This document shows positions 23,283 to 31,508 of a DNA stretch of 35,156 nucleotides, one piece after another. The DNA is from DAOTXN01 sp034435435 (GTDB lineage: Bacteria; Chloroflexota; Anaerolineae; S140-20): assembly GCA_034435435.1 (NCBI GenBank), contig DAOTXN010000151.1:1-35156 (forward strand), read 5' to 3'. The translations under genes and the position numbers were made by a program. Numbering within the stretch: position 1 is the stretch's first letter; the number at the start of each line of letters is the position of its first letter. Below the pieces are notes generated by a model. That model did no database searches and was not told the DNA's origin. It worked only from the letters and a program-made list of their open reading frames with translations.

Positions 23283-25598
23283 GTGAAGCTAGAATCCAAA
23301 ATCCAAAATCCAAAATTTAAAATCGGCGCCCTCTTGAGCGTCTTTGTCGCGCTCGCAACGCTGTACTCTGTCGTCGTCCCCCCCTTTGAAGCCTCCGACG
23401 AACTATGGCATTACCCGATGGTCAAGCACATCGCCGACAACTGGGCGCTGCCCGTGCAGGACCCCGAAAACGTCGGCCCGTGGCGGCAGGAGGGTAGCCA
23501 GCCGCCGCTGTACTATTTCATCGCCGCTGTCGCCACCTTTTGGATTGACACCTCCGACGTGGAGACCGTGCGCCGCCTGAACCCCCACGCCGACAACGGT
23601 ATCGCCACGCCCGACGGCAACGTCAATCTCATTTCTCACAATCCAGATGCCGAATCCTTCCCCTGGCGTGGCGCGACGCTGGCCGTGCACCTCATCCGCT
23701 TCCTTTCGGTCCTGATGGGCGCGGCGACCGTCTACCTGACTTACCACCTGGCGCTGGAACTGCTGCCCAACCACCCCGACGTGGCCCTGGTCGCCGCCGC
23801 CATCAACGCCTTTACGCCGATGTTCGTGTTCATCTCGGGCGCGGTCAACAACGACAACTTGGTCGCGCCGCTGTGCTCGTTGGCCCTATTCCTGATGGTC
23901 CGTATTATCAAAAGGACGAAGGACGAAAGACAAAAGACGAATCCTGAATCTCAAGTTACGTTTCACGTTTCACGTTTCACGTTTTTAGGTCTCACTGTCG
24001 GGCTCGCGTTGCTCACTAAAGAGAGCGCCGGGGGACTGGTCCTGCTCACCGCGCTGACGGTAACTTTCGTCGCCTGGCGCGAGCGCTCGCTGCGCGCTTT
24101 TCTCGTCGGCGGGCTGGCAAGCGGCTTGCCGACCGTGCTCATTGCCGGCTGGTGGTATTGGCGGAACTGGCGACTCTACGGCGACCTCACCGGTCAAAAT
24201 GTGTTCATTGAAATCCTGGGCCAGCGCGACGCGCCCGCCGACCTGGCCCAACTGTGGCGCGAGCGCATCAGCTTTACGCGCGGCTACTGGGGCAACTTTG
24301 GCGGCCTCAACGTCCCCATGCCCGATTGGGTCTACACCGCCTTCGACGCGCTCCTGCTTCTGGCTGCCCTCGGCCTTTTGCTCACTCTATTGCGCCACGC
24401 CCAATTTACCAATTTACCAATTTACCAACACCTCCCCTGGCTCCTCACCCTGCTCTGGCCCGCCCTCGTCGTCGTCCTGTGGATCACCTGGGCCGCCACC
24501 ACCTGGTCGTCGCAGGGCCGGCTGGTCTTTTCGGCCATCTCGGTGTGGTCGCTTCTGCTGGCGCTGGGCTGGCACGCCCTGACCGGTCTTTTACCGAAAA
24601 ATCTGCGACTAGCTGCGTTTATTTGCATCCCGTTTCTTATGTTCAGCGTCAGCCTCGTCGCGCCCTTTGCCTGGATTCGGCCCGCCTACGCCCGCCCGCC
24701 CGCGTTGACCGACGCCCAAGTCGCCGCCATTCCGCAGCGCGTGGACGCCGTGTTTTTCCATCCGGCGGGTGGGCAACTGAAACTTTTAGGCTATGCTGCG
24801 CCCGTCGCAGCCGCTTATCCCGGTCAGCAAGTCCCTGTCACGCTCTACTGGGAGGCCGTCGAACCGTTTCAGCGCGACTATAGCGTCTTTTTGCATCTGG
24901 TGGACGAATACGACCTGATCGCGGCCCAACGCGACGCCCTCCCCGGCATGGGGACGCTTTCGACGCAGTGGCTCAAGCCGGGTTATCGCTGGTCCGAACG
25001 GCGCGTGCTCACTTTGCCCGACACCGCCTACAGCCCCAACCAGACCGTGTTCGAGGTGGGCCTGTACGATTACGCTACCGACGAGCGTTTGGCGGTTGTA
25101 GATGCCACTGGACAGATCGCAGGCGACCACGTGCGCTTTGGGCGAGTGAACGTGCTGGTCAAAGACCCCGCCGACTGGCCCAACCCGATTTCGGTGGATT
25201 TTGGTGGACAGATGGAACTGATCGGTTATGATCTGGACCGGCGGGCGCTACGAGCTGGCGAGACGGCCACGCTGAGTCTTTATTGGCGCGCCCGCCGCTC
25301 GATCAAGACCAATTACTCCATCTCGACGCAGTTCGTGGACGCCATGCAGGTCAAAGCAGCGCAAAAGGACGCCTGGCCGCTGGACGGCGCGGCGCCCACT
25401 TCCATCTGGAAGCCGGGAGAGGTGATCGAGGAGCGGCGCGAGCTGACGGTTTTTGAGGGCGCGCCGCCCGGCGTCTACCGCGTGTACGTGACCGTCTATC
25501 CCGCCGACGACCCGCAGGAGCTGCTGGTGGTCACGCCGCCCGGCGGACGCTTGCAGACCAACCACGTCGTGCTGACCACGGTACGGGTTTTGCCGTGA
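23283..25598 (+). CDS. GT-C-type membrane glycosyltransferase-like protein with two C-terminal beta-sandwiches
   Basis: This protein is about 771 residues long. The N-terminal half shows PPFEASDELWHYPMV and QEGSQPPLYYFIA, a pattern of GT39/DUF2142-like polytopic glycosyltransferases, and about 10 membrane helices. Two related extracytoplasmic beta-sandwich domains follow (from GGQLKLLGYAAPVAAAYPG and from GGQMELIGYDLDRRALRAG). Start GTG 23283 is preferred over GTG 23250 because of the promoter position; its ribosome site is weak. Three tandem-repeat blocks lie in frame: TCCAAAA at codons about 5-13, RGACGAA plus ACGTTTC in a cytoplasmic or periplasmic loop, and CCAATTTA in another loop. Confidence 0.83.
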   Translation: MKLESKIQNPKFKIGALLSVFVALATLYSVVVPPFEASDELWHYPMVKHIADNWALPVQDPENVGPWRQEGSQPPLYYFIAAVATFWIDTSDVETVRRLNPHADNGIATPDGNVNLISHNPDAESFPWRGATLAVHLIRFLSVLMGAATVYLTYHLALELLPNHPDVALVAAAINAFTPMFVFISGAVNNDNLVAPLCSLALFLMVRIIKRTKDERQKTNPESQVTFHVSRFTFLGLTVGLALLTKESAGGLVLLTALTVTFVAWRERSLRAFLVGGLASGLPTVLIAGWWYWRNWRLYGDLTGQNVFIEILGQRDAPADLAQLWRERISFTRGYWGNFGGLNVPMPDWVYTAFDALLLLAALGLLLTLLRHAQFTNLPIYQHLPWLLTLLWPALVVVLWITWAATTWSSQGRLVFSAISVWSLLLALGWHALTGLLPKNLRLAAFICIPFLMFSVSLVAPFAWIRPAYARPPALTDAQVAAIPQRVDAVFFHPAGGQLKLLGYAAPVAAAYPGQQVPVTLYWEAVEPFQRDYSVFLHLVDEYDLIAAQRDALPGMGTLSTQWLKPGYRWSERRVLTLPDTAYSPNQTVFEVGLYDYATDERLAVVDATGQIAGDHVRFGRVNVLVKDPADWPNPISVDFGGQMELIGYDLDRRALRAGETATLSLYWRARRSIKTNYSISTQFVDAMQVKAAQKDAWPLDGAAPTSIWKPGEVIEERRELTVFEGAPPGVYRVYVTVYPADDPQELLVVTPPGGRLQTNHVVLTTVRVLP
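23295..23322 (+). repeat. TCCAAAA 7-bp tandem repeat at the start of the second GT-C gene
   Basis: Three perfect TCCAAAA units and one TTTAAAA unit begin four codons after the proposed GTG start and encode the SKIQNPKFKI segment ahead of the first membrane helix. Confidence 0.8.
23914..23941 (+). repeat. RGACGAA-family tandem repeat, copy 3, in GT-C gene
   Basis: GGACGAA twice, then AGACAAA and AGACGAA, at a strict 7-bp period, encode RTKDERQKTN in a loop between membrane helices. It is immediately followed by the ACGTTTC repeat. Confidence 0.8.
23958..23985 (+). repeat. ACGTTTC 7-bp tandem repeat in GT-C gene
   Basis: Three perfect ACGTTTC units and one ACGTTTT encode TFHVSRFTF. It is separated from the preceding RGACGAA repeat by only 16 bases. 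Confidence 0.82.
24401..24428 (+). repeat. CCAATTTA 8-bp tandem repeat in GT-C gene
   Basis: Three perfect CCAATTTA units, then CCAA, encode the QFTNLPIYQ loop between two membrane helices. The period here is 8, not 7. Confidence 0.8.
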
Positions 25599-25626
25599 GC
25601 GGGCCGGGTGCTCTACCCGCGCAGCA

Positions 25627-25635
25627 TGTTATAAT
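25627..25635 (+). promoter_or_regulatory. Extended -10 promoter for the MntA-HepT fusion gene
   Basis: TGTTATAAT is a perfect extended -10 (TATAAT at 25630-25635), about 40 bp before the start codon. No clear -35 is visible. Confidence 0.6.
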
Positions 25636-25675
25636 GAAACGGTAGCAATCGGGTGCATGGGCTGCTCTGAGAGAT

Positions 25676-26506
25676 ATGTCGGCATTAGAAAGCCTTGAGA
25701 CGCGCTTGAAAGAATTTTTCGCCCAACGGCCAGAGGTGGTTGCGGCTTATCTTTTTGGTTCCTGGGCAAAAGGGAAAGCCATCCCTGATAGCGACATAGA
25801 TGTGGCCGCCCTTTTGGAGCCTGGCTTTGACCTACAGGAACATTTCATGTATCGCATCGAGCGCATGGTCGAGCTAGAGATGCGCTGTCGGCGGCCTGTG
25901 GACCTGGTCATCCTCAACCAGGCCCCTCTCGTGCTGCGCAACCAGGTGCTCAAGTATGGTCGGCTGGTGTATGAAGCAGACCACCGTCGGCGGGTCGCAT
26001 TTGAAGTGCAGAGCCGGCAAGCATATTATGATTTCAAACCCGCACTAACATTGCTGCACCGCGCCCTGGTGCAGCAGACCAGGGAGGTGGGCCTTGGCCA
26101 TAGACGCTTGGCAATGCTCGCCGAGCGCGTGAGCGACTTGAAAGCCTTGCAGCAGATCACGTTTGAGGAATACAAGGGCAACAAGGTCCTGCGGGGTTAT
26201 GTCGAGCGCACGCTGCAGGTTTGCGTGCAAATCTGTCTGGACATCGGCGCGCACCTGATCGCCGAGTGCGGTTTTCGGCACCCTGAAGACAACAAGGACA
26301 TCTTGGGCGTACTCGCGGAAGAGGGCATTGCGCCCCAGGAATTCCTTCCGGCCCTGCTGAATATGGCCGGTTTTCGCAACCTCATCGTGCACGATTATGC
26401 GCGGATAGACGACGCCGCCGTCTTTGGCATTCTCCGGCGTCATCTGGACGATTTCGACCGCTACGCCCAGCTGGTTAGCGACTGGATGGGTTCTGCCTTG
26501 CCCTGA
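25676..26506 (+). CDS. Single-chain MntA-HepT fusion (nucleotidyltransferase plus DUF86-type HEPN)
   Basis: This 276-residue protein contains both parts of a type VII toxin-antitoxin pair. Residues 1-110 are a minimal nucleotidyltransferase with GSX10DXD (G28-S29, D40, D42; third acid D76 in VDLVIL). Residues about 145-270 are a DUF86-type HEPN domain with RX4HXY as RNLIVHDY (R234, H239, Y241). All catalytic residues are intact and the frame is continuous. The usual arrangement is two overlapping genes. A fusion would keep toxin and antitoxin at 1:1 and could make the AMPylation intramolecular. Whether it is still a toxin is unknown. Confidence 0.88.
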   Translation: MSALESLETRLKEFFAQRPEVVAAYLFGSWAKGKAIPDSDIDVAALLEPGFDLQEHFMYRIERMVELEMRCRRPVDLVILNQAPLVLRNQVLKYGRLVYEADHRRRVAFEVQSRQAYYDFKPALTLLHRALVQQTREVGLGHRRLAMLAERVSDLKALQQITFEEYKGNKVLRGYVERTLQVCVQICLDIGAHLIAECGFRHPEDNKDILGVLAEEGIAPQEFLPALLNMAGFRNLIVHDYARIDDAAVFGILRRHLDDFDRYAQLVSDWMGSALP

Positions 26507-26579
26507 TCGCTGACCGCCATTCGAGTTCTGCCGCGAAGGATGAAACGCCGATGAGCGCTGGCAGACACAACGCGGGCTC

Positions 26580-27149
26580 TCAAGCCTTCGTAAGAGCGTG
26601 CAATAGCGCCTCGACGCGCTGCCTGAGGGCGGGGTCGCAGTCCATTTCCAACACTTTACCCAAGTCTGCGGCGGCGCGCTCCAGATCATCTCGGTGAAGG
26701 TGGGCGCGACCCCGGTTGTAGTAGGCGGCCGCATCATCCGGGCAAAAAACCAGCGTCAGCGTCCACTCGACGATGGCCCGCTCCCAATCGCCCTGATCCG
26801 CAAAAACGACGCCCCGGTTGTAATAAGCGGCGGCGTGGTCGGGTTGGAGCGCGATGGCCCGGTCGTAATCGGCCAGGGCACGGTCGGGGTTGCCTTGATC
26901 GGCGTAAGCGATGCCGCGACAGACGTAGGCGTCGGCGTCATCGGGTTGGAGCGCGATGGCCCGGTCATAGTCGGCGATAGCGCGGTCTGGCTGGCCCAGG
27001 CGGGCGAAGGCCAGGCCCCGATCATAGTAGGCCATGGGGTCGTCGGGCGCGCGGGCGATGGTCTGGTCCAGATCAGCCAGCGTACCCTCTGGCCTGACTT
27101 TCCTCCACTGGCCCACGCGCGCCACCCATCCGCTTATCCGTTCTCGCAT
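26580..27149 (-). CDS. TPR-repeat protein
   Basis: This 189-residue protein consists of four 34-residue tetratricopeptide repeats (about 37-170), with motifs such as AYYDRGLAFARLGQPDRAI. Two repeats are almost identical at the DNA level: a 25-bp block recurs exactly 102 bp apart, near 26843 and 26941, so they were recently duplicated. It is probably a protein-interaction scaffold. The ATG at 27149 lies inside an ATCCGTT-family repeat and has no strong ribosome site, so the true start may be further in. It follows the phosphodiesterase-like gene by 15 bases and is likely cotranscribed. Confidence 0.8.
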   Translation of the reverse strand: MRERISGWVARVGQWRKVRPEGTLADLDQTIARAPDDPMAYYDRGLAFARLGQPDRAIADYDRAIALQPDDADAYVCRGIAYADQGNPDRALADYDRAIALQPDHAAAYYNRGVVFADQGDWERAIVEWTLTLVFCPDDAAAYYNRGRAHLHRDDLERAAADLGKVLEMDCDPALRQRVEALLHALTKA

Positions 27150-27157
27150 CCGTTGCC
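27127..27157 (-). repeat. ATCCGTT-family dispersed short repeat, copy 3
   Basis: Three ATCCG(T/C)T units spaced like those at 1391-1422 and 18818-18848 span the proposed start codon of the TPR gene and encode its MRERISGW N-terminus. Confidence 0.6.
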
Positions 27158-27164
27158 GCCGTCT

Positions 27165-28853
27165 TCACCCCAGATAGCCCAGCGCCCGTAGCCGGTCTTC
27201 AATCTCGGCCGTGTCCTCGGCAGATAGCAGCGTTTCTTGATCCGTCTCCTTGTTATCGCCGCGGGCGATCCGCACAGGGTGCGTCTCCATGAACAGGGGT
27301 TGGAGAGCCGTCTCTAACACACGCCCGTCCATGTCGTCAGGGACGGGCAACCCCATCAAGTGCAAGATGGTAGGAGCCAGGTCAATGATACGGCTTCCCT
27401 CCACCGTCGTACATTGCCGGAAGACTGGGCCGTATCCGATAAAGATGCCGTTTCCGCGGTGGCAACCCGAATCGCCGCGAATCTGGCGCGTGACCACCTG
27501 GTGATTGCTGGCAAACAACGGAAAGGCGATGCAACGATAGCCATCAAAGATGAGGTGCAGGTCGGGGCCTTGATGGGCATAGGGTCCGGCGGTCACGGCC
27601 GGACCGTAGATGGCTTCGTCTAACAGCGGTTGGCCTGTTATAGGATGCGCCAATTGACGTAGCGCCTCAATCACGCGCTCGCGGGCGGCCTCGTATTCGG
27701 CCCCGGCGCCGATGATCCCGTGTGACCCGCGTCCCTGCCAGTTGAGATAGATCTGACCGACGTGGCCCATCGAGTAGGCGACAGTACGGCTCCAGTCCAC
27801 ATTGTTGAACGAAAGAAACTTGCCCACCACCTGATTGCGAGAGTGCTTGGAGACGCGGGCGACGATGTTTTGCAGCCTCATACGCTCCAGCCAGTGATAC
27901 ACCCCCGCCGGTGACAAACCGGCCCGGAAAAGCAGGGCTTTGAACCGCGTCCACGGGTCGCGCTTGAGATGCAGCAAGCCGTGCTTCATCAAGTGTATGT
28001 TCAGGTTGATAATATAGTGCAGCGGCCCAAAGCCGTGATCCGACAAAGCGATGAGGTTGAGGTCGCCTGCCAGGTCCTGGGCTTGCTCGACCAGTCGTCC
28101 CACCTGTTCGTCCACTTTTTGATAGGCTTGCAGCAGGCCATCGCCAAATTTTTCCGCCAGATCAGGGCGATAGCGAGGATGGGTCGGGTCGATGAATTTC
28201 CAGAAAGCGTGTTGCAGATTATCCAGCGCGATAAAATGAACCATAAAGACGTCCCAGGGGTGGTCGCGCATCAGGCGCAACGCATAGCGACCACGGGTCT
28301 CGATCAGGTCCAGTGCATCGGCCAGAAAGGCGGCTTCGTTGCCTTCTTTGTACTGCACACGCAGACCTACTCGATAGGGACCCAACTCTGCCGCGTAGGG
28401 CGCCAGCAAATCCTTGGGGTAAGTGATGTCGCCGCTGCTCGGCGAGAGCAATCCGCCGATCATGAAACCGTTGATCGGTCGGGGTGGAAAAGTTACAGGT
28501 ACATTGATCACTCCGACGCGCAGTCCCGCGTCGGACATGATCTGCCATATCGTAGGCTCGCGAATAGAGGTGGCGTTGACCAGAGAAAAACTGCCGACGC
28601 CGGGGCGGACTGCGCCGACATCCTTGAGCGCAGCGGGGCGGATAAAATCGAACACACCGTGCTTGCCGGGATTCATCCCGGTCATAAATGATGGCCAGGC
28701 GGGTGACGTGACCGGCGGTAAAGTTGAGGCCAGGTCGCCCGAAACGCCATTTTCGATCAACTGGCCCAGGTGAGGCAAAAAACCTTCTGCTACCCAGGGG
28801 CGGATCAGGTCAAACGTCGCCCCATCCAGCCCAAAAATGAGCAATCTGGTCAT
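27165..28853 (-). CDS. Alkaline-phosphatase superfamily phosphodiesterase-like protein
   Basis: This 562-residue protein is of the type I phosphodiesterase/nucleotide pyrophosphatase group. Metal and nucleophile sites are visible: FGLDGATF (D10), PPVTSPAWPSFMTG with probable nucleophile T49, and SDHGFGP. There is no signal peptide, so it is likely cytoplasmic. The ATG overlaps the stop of the GT2 gene (ATGA), indicating translational coupling. Such enzymes often sit with envelope glycosyltransferases in Chloroflexota and archaea. Processing of a phospho-sugar, nucleotide or lipid-linked substrate is plausible, but no substrate is indicated. Confidence 0.85.
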   Translation of the reverse strand: MTRLLIFGLDGATFDLIRPWVAEGFLPHLGQLIENGVSGDLASTLPPVTSPAWPSFMTGMNPGKHGVFDFIRPAALKDVGAVRPGVGSFSLVNATSIREPTIWQIMSDAGLRVGVINVPVTFPPRPINGFMIGGLLSPSSGDITYPKDLLAPYAAELGPYRVGLRVQYKEGNEAAFLADALDLIETRGRYALRLMRDHPWDVFMVHFIALDNLQHAFWKFIDPTHPRYRPDLAEKFGDGLLQAYQKVDEQVGRLVEQAQDLAGDLNLIALSDHGFGPLHYIINLNIHLMKHGLLHLKRDPWTRFKALLFRAGLSPAGVYHWLERMRLQNIVARVSKHSRNQVVGKFLSFNNVDWSRTVAYSMGHVGQIYLNWQGRGSHGIIGAGAEYEAARERVIEALRQLAHPITGQPLLDEAIYGPAVTAGPYAHQGPDLHLIFDGYRCIAFPLFASNHQVVTRQIRGDSGCHRGNGIFIGYGPVFRQCTTVEGSRIIDLAPTILHLMGLPVPDDMDGRVLETALQPLFMETHPVRIARGDNKETDQETLLSAEDTAEIEDRLRALGYLG

Positions 28854-29854
28854 ATTCGTTCCCGACTTTCCACCTCACGGATGTAATAAATCGGTTTGCC
28901 CTGCGCTTCGTGGTAGGTGCGCGTGATGACTTCTCCCAGCAAGCCCATCATCAAAAATTGGACGCCAATGATCACCAACAACACCGCCAACATGAGCAGC
29001 GGCCGGTCGCCGATCCGATAGCGATAGCCGTGGATCACCTTCAACGAGACCAGGTAAAGGTTCAAAAGCATGCCTGCGCCGCCCGATAGCAATCCCAGTA
29101 GACCGAATAATTGCATCGGTCGTCCCCCATAGCTGAGCAAAAAGCTTACGGTGAGCAGGTCGAGGATGACGCGGATGGTGCGCGACAGGCCATATTTGGA
29201 TTTGCCGTACTTGCGCTGGCGGTCGTTGACAGGGATTTCGGCCACTTGCACCCCCAGGGGGGCCGCCAGCGCCGGGATAAAGCGATGTAACTCCCCGTAC
29301 AGATGGACGTTTTTTACCACTTCTAGCCGATAGGCTTTGAGTGAGCAACCATAATCGTGCAAGCGTATGTCGGTCGCCCGTGAGATGAGGCGATTGGCGA
29401 TGATGCTGGGCAGGCGGCGGGTAAAGAGCGGCTCTTTGCGGGCTATGCGCCAGCCGCTGACAATGTCATAATCCTCGGCCATCTTGTCCAGCAGACGTGG
29501 AATATCGGCCGGGTCGTTTTGTCCGTCGGCGTCTATGGTGATGACGACCGCGCCTTGGGCCAGATCAAAACCGGCGGCAAAGGCAGCGGTCTGACCAAAA
29601 TTGCGCCGCAAGCGGATAATTTTCAGGTGCGGGTCCTCGGCCTGGAGTTGCCGCAATACCGTTACGCTGTTGTCCTGGCTGCCATCGTCCACAGCCAATA
29701 TTTCATAGCACACCCCCAGTCCCGCCAGCACGGCGGTCAGTTCGCCGTGTAGCAGGGGTAGTGACTCGGCCTCATTGTAGACCGGTATCACAACAGAGAG
29801 GTCCAGGGAAGGATCGCTAAAAGTTGTTGACAGGGCGCTGGTATCAAGGCTCAC
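28850..29854 (-). CDS. GT2 polyprenyl-phosphate glycosyltransferase (DPM1/ArnC-like)
   Basis: This 334-residue enzyme has the GT2 N-terminal motif SVVIPVYNEAESLP, VDDGSQDNS, the divalent-metal region ITIDADGQNDP, and YGCSLKAY. Two C-terminal membrane helices follow (about 240-310). This is the layout of enzymes that load a sugar on polyprenyl phosphate, the donor used by GT-C enzymes such as those at 21252-25598. Start GTG 29854 has GAGGTGG upstream, within a very short predicted leader. It begins an operon with the phosphodiesterase-like and TPR genes. Confidence 0.91.
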   Translation of the reverse strand: MSLDTSALSTTFSDPSLDLSVVIPVYNEAESLPLLHGELTAVLAGLGVCYEILAVDDGSQDNSVTVLRQLQAEDPHLKIIRLRRNFGQTAAFAAGFDLAQGAVVITIDADGQNDPADIPRLLDKMAEDYDIVSGWRIARKEPLFTRRLPSIIANRLISRATDIRLHDYGCSLKAYRLEVVKNVHLYGELHRFIPALAAPLGVQVAEIPVNDRQRKYGKSKYGLSRTIRVILDLLTVSFLLSYGGRPMQLFGLLGLLSGGAGMLLNLYLVSLKVIHGYRYRIGDRPLLMLAVLLVIIGVQFLMMGLLGEVITRTYHEAQGKPIYYIREVESRERI

Positions 29855-29871
29855 AATCCACCTCGTTGGAG

Positions 29872-29899
29872 ATTATAGCACCGAACGGCAGATGCGCAA
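29872..29899 (-). promoter_or_regulatory. Extended -10 promoter of the GT2 operon
   Basis: On the minus strand TGCTATAAT (29872-29880) is an extended consensus -10. TTGCGC lies 16 bp upstream. The leader would be only about 11 nt. Confidence 0.62.
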
Positions 29900-29945
29900 T
29901 ATCCGGCGTTCAGCTTTTAGCCGACCACTGACGTCTGAGGACAAG

Positions 29946-29974
29946 TTGCCCGTCTACGCGGCTTGGAGTACAAT
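29946..29974 (+). promoter_or_regulatory. Promoter of the glutaredoxin-like gene
   Basis: TTGCCC (29946-29951) and TACAAT (29969-29974) are separated by 17 bp. The box is divergent from the GT2 promoter 50-75 bp away. Confidence 0.55.
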
Positions 29975-30016
29975 GCAGCGTCACCGGGATGTGAACTTGC
30001 TGCGGAGAAAAGTGGC

Positions 30017-30361
30017 ATGGACCAAGAGATCGTGATGTACACCCGGGGCGGTTTTTGCCCGGACATCAGCCGCGCCCGCCGCGCTTTTCAATTGTGGAAA
30101 TTGCCTTATCGCGAGATCGACGTGCGCCAGGATCCCGCGGCGCACCGGCGTTGCCTGGAGTGGAACGATTGCCTGGCTATGCCGGTCATCGTGGTGGCGC
30201 ACAAAGGCCAAGACTTGCCCATCGAACCGCCGTCGCCGTTGGCGCCCGGTCAAAGCCCGCGCGACGTGGATCGGGGGTATATGATTACGGAGGCAAGTCG
30301 AGAGGCGCTGCGGACCTTTTTGACCCGGCACGGTTTTCTGGCGCCTGATGAGGGCGAGTAA
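30017..30361 (+). CDS. Glutaredoxin-like thioredoxin-fold protein (monothiol)
   Basis: This 114-residue protein starts at ATG 30017, with GGAG about 10 bases upstream. IVMYTRGGFCPDISRARRAF has the position of a glutaredoxin active site, but as C-P-D-I: the second cysteine of CXXC is absent. YREIDVRQDPAAHRR and the probable cis-Pro in AMPVIVV support the fold. It would be a monothiol glutaredoxin-like or arsenate-reductase-like redox protein. The length is slightly above that of simple glutaredoxins because of an extended C-terminal helix. It is followed by a lipoprotein gene. Confidence 0.75.
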   Translation: MDQEIVMYTRGGFCPDISRARRAFQLWKLPYREIDVRQDPAAHRRCLEWNDCLAMPVIVVAHKGQDLPIEPPSPLAPGQSPRDVDRGYMITEASREALRTFLTRHGFLAPDEGE

Positions 30362-30368
30362 GGCTCAG

Positions 30369-30920
30369 ATGGCGATGCGTTGGTTAGCCGGTTTGCTCGC
30401 TTGTTGGTTTGTGGGCGCGTTGGCGCTGACGGGGTGCGGCGCGCCGCGCCCGACGCCGACCCTGGTCCCCACGCTGACGCCGTTGCCGACGCCTTCGAGC
30501 ACCCCCTCTCCCATCCCCACACTGGCTCGCTCAACCCCTACGCCCATTGCCCCCAATTTCCCCGCCTGGCGCACGGTGACACTGCAATCCGACCAGAGTT
30601 TCGACTTTCGCCAGGAAAAAACAGGCGCCTTTACCGAAGGAGATTTTTATTTCGTGGCTTTTAGCCCCACGCAAGGCACGGCCTGCTTTTGGGCCAACAA
30701 CGCCCATCAGGTGGGAGGACGTGACCTGGGACCGCGTCCCCTATCGGCGTTGGTCGAGTATCCCTCGCTGCCTCGCGACCGCTTCAGCCGGCAATGTAAC
30801 GCGGTGATGCGTGGGCACATGTACGTCTATGGCATGCGCGGCGACGAGCGCCTGGCGGTGTTTCGCGTCGCCGACAATGGCCTGGATTGGGTCACACTCG
30901 ATTTCGTCCTGCGCAGATGA
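30369..30920 (+). CDS. Lipoprotein with Thr/Pro-rich linker
   Basis: This protein of about 183 residues has a signal peptide ending in ALALTGCG, a lipobox with Cys at about residue 23. A Thr/Pro/Ser-rich linker of about 40 residues follows, then a globular domain of about 110 residues that I do not recognise. It should be anchored outside the cytoplasmic membrane. ATG 30369 was preferred as it follows AAGG. ATG 30348, overlapping the previous gene's end, is possible. Such Thr/Pro linkers are frequent in Chloroflexota lipoproteins. Confidence 0.82.
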   Translation: MAMRWLAGLLACWFVGALALTGCGAPRPTPTLVPTLTPLPTPSSTPSPIPTLARSTPTPIAPNFPAWRTVTLQSDQSFDFRQEKTGAFTEGDFYFVAFSPTQGTACFWANNAHQVGGRDLGPRPLSALVEYPSLPRDRFSRQCNAVMRGHMYVYGMRGDERLAVFRVADNGLDWVTLDFVLRR

Positions 30921-30933
30921 CGGTTTTCAGCCA

Positions 30934-31497
30934 TCAGTTCTTAGGCTGCTGGCCGACGGCTGTGTATAGTTCGGGCTTGAGCACGCCGATGTAGGGCAGG
31001 TTGCGATAGCGCTCGTTATAGTCCAGCCCATAACCCAACACAAATTCGTCCGGGATTTCAAAACCGACATAGTCCAGCGGCACGTTAATCGTGCGGCGGC
31101 TGGGTTTGCTGAGCAGCGTGCACACGCGAATGCTGGCCGGGTTGCGCGTTTTGAGGTTACGCAGAATATAGTCGAGCGTGCGCCCGCTGTCCACGATGTC
31201 TTCGACGACCAGCACGGGTTGCCCTTCGGGGCTGGCGGTCAGGTCCATCAGGATGCGCACCACGCCGCTGGACTGCGTTGCTCGGCCATAACTGGAAATA
31301 GCCATAAAGTGGACCTCGTGCGGCACGCTGAGGTAGCGGCAAAAATCGGCTAAAAAGATATAGGCGCCCTTGAGTATGGCAACCAGAAAGGGGGGGGTGT
31401 CGGCATAGTCTGCCGAGACCTGCCGGCCCAGCTCGGCGACGCGCTGTTGTATCTGCGTCTCGGAAATCAGGATGCGACCTACGGGGTCTGTTAACAT
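30934..31497 (-). CDS. hpt: Hypoxanthine phosphoribosyltransferase (paralogue 2)
   Basis: This 187-residue enzyme transfers phosphoribose from PRPP to hypoxanthine or guanine in purine salvage. The PRPP-binding motif LVVEDIVDSGRTLDYIL, plus ILKGAYIFLADF and VPLDYVGFEIPDEFVLGYG, are typical. The start was set at ATG 31497 after GGAGCAG. The longer frame would start inside a hairpin. It is a tandem paralogue of the gene just upstream and more than half identical to it. A perfect hairpin at 31509-31532 separates them. Confidence 0.92.
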   Translation of the reverse strand: MLTDPVGRILISETQIQQRVAELGRQVSADYADTPPFLVAILKGAYIFLADFCRYLSVPHEVHFMAISSYGRATQSSGVVRILMDLTASPEGQPVLVVEDIVDSGRTLDYILRNLKTRNPASIRVCTLLSKPSRRTINVPLDYVGFEIPDEFVLGYGLDYNERYRNLPYIGVLKPELYTAVGQQPKN

Positions 31498-31508
31498 CTT
31501 GCTGCTCC

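Noticed and set aside
20155..24431. CRISPR array as explanation of the tandem repeats
   Set aside because: Units are 7-8 bp with no spacers and lie inside protein-coding genes. No cas genes are present.
25600..25620. Hairpin as terminator of the GT-C gene
   Set aside because: The stem is about 5 bp and has no T tract.
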